Positions 59,501 to 64,000 of a DNA stretch of 64,000 bases are shown piece by piece. The DNA comes from Roseovarius gaetbuli (GTDB lineage: Bacteria > Pseudomonadota > Alphaproteobacteria > Rhodobacterales > Rhodobacteraceae). Position 1 is the stretch's first letter; the number at the start of each line of letters is the position of its first letter. A model generated the notes under the pieces. That model ran no database searches, was not told the origin of the DNA, and saw only the letters and a list, made by a program, of their open reading frames with translations. The position numbers and the translations under genes were made by a program. The stretch covers positions 50,649-114,648 of the forward strand of contig NZ_FWFJ01000010.1 of NCBI RefSeq assembly GCF_900172365.1. The letters run 5' to 3'.

Positions 59501-59963
59501 CAACCTCGGCGGCCTGCGCGCGGACCTTGTCCATGTCATCGCCAAGCACTTCGGTCGCCGGAATGACCGGCACGCCGGCCTCGATCGCCACGCGGCGCGC
59601 GCTTGCCTTGTCGCCCAATTGGCGCATGGTTTCGGCCTTGGGGCCGATAAAGGTGATCCCGGCGGCATCGCAGGCATCGACGAATTCAGGGTTTTCCGAC
59701 AAGAGGCCATAGCCGGGGTGGATCGCATCCGCGCCCGATTGCTTGGCGACGCGAATGATTTCCTCGATCGAGAGATAGGCCGCCACCGGCCCCATGCCTT
59801 CGCCGATGCGGTAGGCCTCGTCAGCCTTGAAACGGTGCAGGCTAAGTTTGTCTTCCTCGGCAAAGACCGCGACAGTGCGCTTTCCCATTTCATTGGCGGC
59901 GCGCATGATGCGAATGGCGATTTCGCCCCGGTTCGCAATCAGAATCTTCTTGAATTCGGCCAT
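56526..59963 (-). CDS. pyc: Pyruvate carboxylase
   Basis: Anaplerotic enzyme making oxaloacetate from pyruvate, bicarbonate and ATP. One 1145-residue chain, the standard length. The biotin carboxylase domain (1 to about 450) has ILIANRGEIAIRIMRAANE, HPGYGLLSENPEF and FFIEVNPRVQVEHTVTE. The carboxyltransferase domain (about 535-810) has TTMRDGHQSLLATRMR and HFHTHDTSGIAG. The conserved domain and the biotinyl domain end with IEAMKMETG (biotin lysine). A TTTCCC/GGGAAA dyad lies upstream. Confidence 0.98.
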   Translation of the reverse strand: MAEFKKILIANRGEIAIRIMRAANEMGKRTVAVFAEEDKLSLHRFKADEAYRIGEGMGPVAAYLSIEEIIRVAKQSGADAIHPGYGLLSENPEFVDACDAAGITFIGPKAETMRQLGDKASARRVAIEAGVPVIPATEVLGDDMDKVRAQAAEVGYPLMLKASWGGGGRGMRPINGPDELEEKVLEGRREAEAAFGNGEGYLEKMILRARHVEVQILGDKHGNMYHLYERDCSVQRRNQKVVERAPAPYLSEAQREEICQLGYRICKHVNYECAGTVEFLMDMDTGAFFFIEVNPRVQVEHTVTEEVTGIDIVQAQIKIAEGKTLTEATRKASQYDITLNGHALQTRITTEDPQNNFIPDYGRITAYRSATGMGIRLDGGTAYSGGVITRFYDSLLVKVTAHAQTPEAAIARMDRALREFRIRGVSTNIAFVENLLKHPTFLNNEYSTKFIDTTPELFKFNKRRDRGTKVLTYIADITVNGHPETTGRAKPADLKLPRPPACLGEPTAGTKTLLDAKGPKAVADWMLAQDRLLLTDTTMRDGHQSLLATRMRSIDMLRAAPVYAANLSELFSVECWGGATFDVAYRFLQECPWQRLRDLRAAMPNVLTQMLLRASNGVGYTNYPDNVVQEFVRQAAETGIDVFRVFDSLNWVENMRVAMDAVNDTGRICEGAICYTGDILDPDRAKYDLKYYVSMAKDLQAAGAHILGLKDMAGLLKPPSATALVKALKDELDIPVHFHTHDTSGIAGATILAASEAGVDAVDAAMDAFSGGTSQPCLGSIVEALRHTARDTGIAPQKIREMSDYWGHVRAQYVAFESGLEAPASEVYLHEMPGGQFTNLKAQARSLGLEERWPEVARTYADVNQMFGDIVKVTPSSKVVGDMALMMVSQGLSRAEVEAPESDVAFPDSVIDMMRGNLGQPPGGFPASILKKVLKDEKPNTERPGKHLAPVNLEATRAELVKELEGKPVDNEDLNGYLMYPKVFLDYMGRHRTYGPVRTLPTRTFFYGMEAGEEISVEIDPGKILEIRLQAVGDTLPDGEVKVFFELNGQPRVIRVPNRLAKAQTAARPKAELGNPNHVGAPMPGVVASVAAVAGKAVKAGDLLLTIEAMKMETGIHAERDATIKAVHVTPGGQIDAKDLLVEFE

Positions 59964-60075
59964 GGTCTGTTCCCTCGAAATATCGTGTCTTTATGTGGCG
60001 CGGGGCTCACGCCGCATTGCGGCGCTGTGATCTTGTAGGATTTGTGAAAGGTTTGCGCAATCCGCCATACTGGGT

Positions 60076-60094
60076 ATTTCCCGGCTGGGGAAAT
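60076..60094. promoter_or_regulatory. Perfect dyad between the lactate dehydrogenase-type gene and pyc
   Basis: ATTTCCC and GGGAAAT are 7-bp inverted arms around GGCTG. It lies 113-131 bp upstream of the pyc ATG and 26 bp past the stop of the preceding minus-strand gene. It could be a pyc operator or part of a 3' hairpin; it has no T tail. Confidence 0.35.
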
Positions 60095-60119
60095 TTCCTG
60101 ACCGGGCGGGTAGGGGGCC

Positions 60120-61259
60120 TTACCCGGTCGGGATCAGCCGGTCGCGCACGTCAAACAGGGTCTTGGTGCCAAGCTGCCCCATATTCGCCTTGAGGTCCTG
60201 CGCCAGAATATCCGCCAGATGCGTCGGCCCCTCGGCCCCGAGCGCGCCAAGCGCGAAATGCCAGCCGCGCCCCATCATCACGAAATCCGCCCCAAGGGCG
60301 ATGGCGCGCAACACGTCCAGCCCGCCCTCGATCCCGCCATCCATGATCACCGGAAGACGGGTCGCGGCGCGCACCTCTGGCAGGGCCTCGATGGTGGCGG
60401 GGGCGGCGTCAAACTGTCGGCCCGCATGGTTTGAGACCCAGATCGTATCAACGCCCTCACCCTCAAGCGCGCGCGCGTCATCGCCGTTTAGCACGCCCTT
60501 GACTACGATCGGCCCTTCCCAGGCGTCGCGCAACCAACGCAGATAGTCCCAATCCGGCGAGGTGCGCAAAAGGTATCCGGCGTGCTTGTTCGACGGCAAC
60601 CCCTTGGTTCCGCCCGCATAATCGTCAATCAACCGCATCCGCGGCATGCCCATGCGCGCCATACCAAGCGCCCACGCCGGGCAGCGCGCCACCTGCGCCA
60701 AAAGCCGCGGCGTCAGTTTCGGCGGCTGCGTCAGGCCCGAGCGCGTCTGACGTTCGCGACGGCTTCCGACCGGCACATCCACGGTCAGCACCAGCACGCT
60801 GAACCCGGCGGCGCGCGCACGGTTGAGCATATCGGTGCGAATATCCGGATCGCGCGGCGGATAAAGCTGAAACCAGCCCTGTCCGTTCAAATGCGGGCCG
60901 ACATCCTCGGGCCTTTGGCTTGCCACCGTCGAAAGCCCATAGGGAATGCCCGCCGCCGTCGCGGCGCGCGCAAGGTGGCGCTCGGCATCCGGCCAGATCA
61001 GCCCCGACATCCCCACCGGCGCAATGCCAACCGGAAGGGCATGCACCTGCCCCAAAAGCGGCGCGGTGATATCGGGCGTGAACTCGCCATGCAGGATCGA
61101 CGGCATCAGCCGCACCCGATCCAGCATCTCGCGATTGCGCGCCTTGGTGGCCTCGACCCCGGTGCCGCTATCGAGATATTCCCAGACGAACCGCGGGATA
61201 CGCGCGCGCGCACGGGTGCGCAGATCGGCCAGGGCGGGGTATTTTGAATGCAGGTCCAT
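60120..61259 (-). CDS. lldD: FMN-dependent alpha-hydroxy acid dehydrogenase, L-lactate dehydrogenase type
   Basis: A 379-residue (TIM-barrel) flavoenzyme from ATG 61259 (MDLHSKYPALADLRTRARAR); the ATG at 61268 is also possible and neither has a strong RBS. Signs: FVWEYLDSGTG, VDVPVGSRRERQTRSG, IVVKGVLNGDDARA and the active-site IWVSNHAGRQFDAAP (catalytic His). Oxidation of L-lactate to pyruvate is likely, and pyruvate carboxylase is encoded next. Other hydroxy acids are possible. Confidence 0.88.
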   Translation of the reverse strand: MDLHSKYPALADLRTRARARIPRFVWEYLDSGTGVEATKARNREMLDRVRLMPSILHGEFTPDITAPLLGQVHALPVGIAPVGMSGLIWPDAERHLARAATAAGIPYGLSTVASQRPEDVGPHLNGQGWFQLYPPRDPDIRTDMLNRARAAGFSVLVLTVDVPVGSRRERQTRSGLTQPPKLTPRLLAQVARCPAWALGMARMGMPRMRLIDDYAGGTKGLPSNKHAGYLLRTSPDWDYLRWLRDAWEGPIVVKGVLNGDDARALEGEGVDTIWVSNHAGRQFDAAPATIEALPEVRAATRLPVIMDGGIEGGLDVLRAIALGADFVMMGRGWHFALGALGAEGPTHLADILAQDLKANMGQLGTKTLFDVRDRLIPTG

Positions 61260-61380
61260 ACCCCGCATTTGCGCGGGTTTTCAGGGACTTGTCCAGCGCA
61301 TCGTGAGGCTGTGCAAAACCACGGGAACAATCCCCGAACATCTCTTTATCTCGGGGCAAGCCCGCGCTATTGTGGCCGCC

Positions 61381-63801
61381 ATGAGCACATATGACGAATC
61401 CGACGCCTTTGAAGGCGCCTCTCTTGCGGCCCGCGCCATGGCGGCGCGCCCCTCTCCCTATCTTGAGGGGCTCAACCCCGAACAGCGCAAGGCGGTCGAA
61501 ACCATCGACGGCCCGGTCCTGATGTTGGCCGGGGCCGGCACCGGCAAGACCAAGGCGCTGACCACGCGGATCGTGCATATGCTCAACACCGGCAAGGCGC
61601 GGCCCAACGAAATTCTGGCGGTGACCTTCACCAACAAGGCCGCCCGCGAGATGAAAAACCGCGTCGGGCACCTTTTGGGCCAACCCGCCGAGGGCATGCC
61701 CTGGCTTGGCACCTTTCATTCGATCTGTGTGAAACTTCTGCGCCGCCACGCAGAGCTTGTCGGCCTCAAGTCCAACTTTACCATTCTTGATACCGACGAT
61801 CAGCTTCGGCTTTTGAAACAGCTGGTGCAGGCGGCGGGGATTGACGACAAACGCTGGCCCGCGCGCGCGCTTGCCGGGGTCATCGACAACTGGAAAAACC
61901 GCGCCTGGACGCCCGACAACCTGCCCGCCGCCGAGGCGGGCGCCTATGACGGCAAGGGCCCCGCGCTTTATCGTCAGTATCAGGCCCGGTTGATCGAGCT
62001 CAACGCCGTCGATTTCGGTGATCTGCTGTTGCATGTGGTCAGCATCTTTCAGACCCACGACGATGTTCTGGCGCAATACCAACGCTGGTTCCGCTTTATC
62101 ATGGTGGACGAATATCAGGATACCAACGTCGCCCAATACCTCTGGCTGCGGCTTCTGGCGGCGGGGCACAAGAACATCTGCTGCGTCGGCGATGACGATC
62201 AGTCGATCTATGGCTGGCGCGGGGCCGAAGTGGGCAATATCCTGCGGTTTGAGGCGGATTTTCCCGGCGCGGCGGTGATCCGTCTGGAACAGAATTACCG
62301 CTCGACCCCGCATATCCTCGCCGCCGCCTCAAGCGTGATTTCCGGCAATCAGGGGCGTTTGGGCAAAGAGCTCTGGACCGAGGCCGAGACCGGCGAAAAG
62401 GTGCGCCTGATCGGCCATTGGGACGGCGAGGAAGAGGCGCGTTGGATCGGCGAAGAGGTCGACGCGATGCAGGGCGGCACCCGCGGGTTGCGCGGCTTTT
62501 CGCTAGATGACATGGCCATTCTCGTGCGTGCCTCGCACCAGATGCGCGCGTTTGAGGATCGGTTTTTGACCATCGGCATGCCCTACCGCGTCATCGGCGG
62601 CCCGCGCTTTTACGAGCGCATGGAAATCCGCGACGCCATGGCCTATTTCCGCCTTGTCACCTCGCCCGCCGATGATCTGGCGTTCGAGCGGATCGTGAAC
62701 ACCCCCAAACGCGGTCTTGGCGACAAGGCCCAGCAGAAAATCCAGATGACAGCGCGCGCCAATGGCGTACCGCTGATTGAAGGCGCGCGCATTCTGCTCG
62801 CCGAAAAGGGGCTGGGCGGCAAGGGCGCCATTGAACTTGGCAAACTGATCGAGGGGCTGGATCGTTGGGCCTCCCTGACCCAAGGCGAATTGCGCCGGGT
62901 GGCGCTTGATGCCGACAGCGTTGTGGAAGATGGTGGCGAAATCGAGCGGGTGGAATACGGGCCGCCCGAGATGACCCACGTCGAGCTGGCCGAGACGATC
63001 CTGGACGAATCTGGCTATACCGGGATGTGGCAAAACGACAAGACACCCGAGGCGCCGGGGCGACTTGAGAACCTCAAGGAACTGGTCAAGGCGCTCGAGC
63101 AGTTCGAGAACCTTCAGGGCTTTCTCGAACATGTCAGCCTGATCATGGATAACGAGGCGGGCGAAGACGGCGAGAAAATCTCGATCATGACCCTGCACGC
63201 CGCCAAGGGCCTTGAATTTCCGGTTGTGTTCCTGCCGGGCTGGGAAGACGGGCTTTTCCCCTCGCAGCGCTCAATGGATGAAAGCGGTCAGCGCGGCGTC
63301 GAGGAAGAGCGTCGGCTTGCCTATGTCGGCATCACCCGCGCCGAAGAGGTCTGCACGATCTCCTTTGCCGGCAACCGCCGGGTTTATGGCCAATGGCAAA
63401 GCCAGATGCCCTCGCGCTTTATCGACGAATTGCCCGAGGATCACGTCGAGGTGCTGACCCCGCCGGGCCTTTATGGCGGCGGTTACGGCGCTGCGGGCAT
63501 GAACAGCACGCTCGAAACCCGCGTCGCCGAAGCCAATGTCTATAACTCGCCCGGCTGGCGCCGTCTTCAGACCCGCAGCGCCGAGCGCCCGACCAGCCAG
63601 CCGCGTGAGGCCAGCAAGACCGTGATCGACCTGCAAGCGGTCAGTGCGCATTCCATGGGCGAGCGCGTCTTTCACCAGAAATTCGGCTATGGTCTGATCA
63701 TCGGCATCGAGGGTGACAAGCTCGAGATCGACTTTGAAAAGGCGGGTGCCAAAAAGGTCGTCGCGCGCTTTATCACCGGTACGGATGACGTGCCCTTCTG
63801 A
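61381..63801 (+). CDS. uvrD: UvrD/PcrA-type superfamily 1 DNA helicase
   Basis: A 3'-5' DNA helicase of 806 residues from ATG 61381; the frame is open to 60946 but that part is antisense to the dehydrogenase gene. Motifs: LNPEQRKAVETIDGPVLMLA, Walker A GAGTGKT, MVDEYQDTN (Walker B), GDDDQSIYGWRGA, EQNYRST, MTLHAAKGLEF and VGITRAEE. The C-terminal Tudor-like tail ends KKVVARF. It acts in nucleotide excision and mismatch repair. Confidence 0.96.
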   Translation: MSTYDESDAFEGASLAARAMAARPSPYLEGLNPEQRKAVETIDGPVLMLAGAGTGKTKALTTRIVHMLNTGKARPNEILAVTFTNKAAREMKNRVGHLLGQPAEGMPWLGTFHSICVKLLRRHAELVGLKSNFTILDTDDQLRLLKQLVQAAGIDDKRWPARALAGVIDNWKNRAWTPDNLPAAEAGAYDGKGPALYRQYQARLIELNAVDFGDLLLHVVSIFQTHDDVLAQYQRWFRFIMVDEYQDTNVAQYLWLRLLAAGHKNICCVGDDDQSIYGWRGAEVGNILRFEADFPGAAVIRLEQNYRSTPHILAAASSVISGNQGRLGKELWTEAETGEKVRLIGHWDGEEEARWIGEEVDAMQGGTRGLRGFSLDDMAILVRASHQMRAFEDRFLTIGMPYRVIGGPRFYERMEIRDAMAYFRLVTSPADDLAFERIVNTPKRGLGDKAQQKIQMTARANGVPLIEGARILLAEKGLGGKGAIELGKLIEGLDRWASLTQGELRRVALDADSVVEDGGEIERVEYGPPEMTHVELAETILDESGYTGMWQNDKTPEAPGRLENLKELVKALEQFENLQGFLEHVSLIMDNEAGEDGEKISIMTLHAAKGLEFPVVFLPGWEDGLFPSQRSMDESGQRGVEEERRLAYVGITRAEEVCTISFAGNRRVYGQWQSQMPSRFIDELPEDHVEVLTPPGLYGGGYGAAGMNSTLETRVAEANVYNSPGWRRLQTRSAERPTSQPREASKTVIDLQAVSAHSMGERVFHQKFGYGLIIGIEGDKLEIDFEKAGAKKVVARFITGTDDVPF

Positions 63802-63897
63802 CCTCTGGCGCTTGGCGATCTGAATTTGAGTATCCACGCCGTGGAGCAAACCCTCCGACTTCCAGTCGGACCCGCTTCAGCGTGAAAGAATCGCTTT

Positions 63898-63965
63898 ATG
63901 ATCGTACCCTCAGAAAAATGAGCCGCAGCCGGGTCGGAGGCTCATTTTTCTGAGGGTACGATCAT
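63898..63965. repeat. 27-bp perfect inverted repeat before the transposase start
   Basis: Arms 63898-63924 and 63939-63965 are exact inverse complements with a 14-nt loop. The left arm starts ATGATCGTACCC and ends AATGAGCC. The right arm runs into the transposase ATG (63964-63966). In IS200 a comparable long stem near the start blocks incoming transcription and translation. Confidence 0.95.
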
Positions 63966-64000
63966 GCAATATGACACCGGCAAACACTGCGTTTTCTATC
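63964..64000 (+). CDS. IS200/IS605-family TnpA transposase, N-terminal fragment
   Basis: From ATG 63964 the frame reads MQYDTGKHCVFY before the window ends. This closely resembles the N-terminus of IS200-type Y1 transposases (xxTGxHxVY/F). Twelve codons are visible, so the HUH and tyrosine motifs cannot be checked. The ATG overlaps the arm of a strong hairpin. Confidence 0.65.
   Translation, partial: MQYDTGKHCVFY

Larger units (their letters stand above)
63833..64000 (+). mobile_element. IS200/IS605-family insertion sequence, left end (cut by the window edge)
   Basis: Downstream of uvrD come three hairpins in a row: TCCAC-GCC-GTGGA (63833-63845), TCCGACT-TCC-AGTCGGA (63854-63870) and a 27-bp stem at 63898-63965. 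They precede a start that reads like a TnpA transposase. Subterminal hairpins without terminal inverted repeats are the hallmark of this family. The exact left boundary is not determined. Confidence 0.7.

Overview
The window looks like chromosomal DNA of a Rhodobacteraceae/Roseobacter-group alphaproteobacterium. The sequence is GC-rich. It carries an alphaproteobacterial RpoH, a CarD/CdnL regulator, a SUV3-like helicase next to an S4 protein and a 7Fe ferredoxin, a GAF-type PtsP beside LysC, an Rrf2/Crp-controlled bd oxidase, and a histidine cluster of the kind seen in this family. Genes are dense on both strands, often with 1-4 nt overlaps (TGATG, ATGA). No phage, CRISPR array or rRNA operon was seen. 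The one mobile element is an IS200/IS605-type insertion sequence cut off by the right edge.

Layout. 1-11.4 kb: the tail of a probable RluD, rpoH, a DUF900-type lipoprotein hydrolase, PepF, an FAH-family hydrolase, a lipase-like hydrolase coupled to an SCP2 protein, a TPR protein, then helicase - S4 protein - ferredoxin - CarD. 11.4-18 kb: divergent cobS/cobT, an orphan two-domain ABC permease, a flavin reductase, a GNAT enzyme, an EcsC protein and a ZIP metal transporter. 18-30 kb: ptsP, lysC, an SDR, DUF1178, a Nudix protein, a KefB-like antiporter coupled to an 816-residue single-pass protein that looks like a GspL/PilM-PilP/GspC fusion, and metY with a candidate SAM-binding leader.

30-39.5 kb holds the most coherent functional block: SulP transporter, DUF442-sulfide:quinone-oxidoreductase fusion and ETHE1/Blh-like persulfide dioxygenase in one operon; a Crp/Fnr regulator and a cysteine-bearing Rrf2 regulator in a second; and divergently cydA-cydB plus a 37-residue DUF2474 (CioZ/CydX-like) peptide. 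It reads as sulfide/persulfide oxidation coupled to a sulfide- and cyanide-tolerant bd-type oxidase. A similar AT-rich motif lies upstream of both regulated minus-strand operons. In the sequence as given, cydB is broken by one missing T in a T run.

39.5-50 kb: a PEP mutase-like protein, cytochrome c, tRNA-Tyr, rlmB, small proteins, then hisE-hisF, hisA and hisH-hisB on the minus strand with plus-strand genes (DUF302, DUF2147, VOC) interleaved. 50-64 kb: a divergent SDR/TetR pair with three repeated operator-like sites, tRNA-Gly, a GMC oxidoreductase with a Tat-exported small subunit, TerC, a phosphodiesterase, pyruvate carboxylase, an L-lactate dehydrogenase-type enzyme, a UvrD/PcrA helicase and the left end of the IS element.

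All assignments are by reading motifs and recalling families; no database search or folding programme was run.
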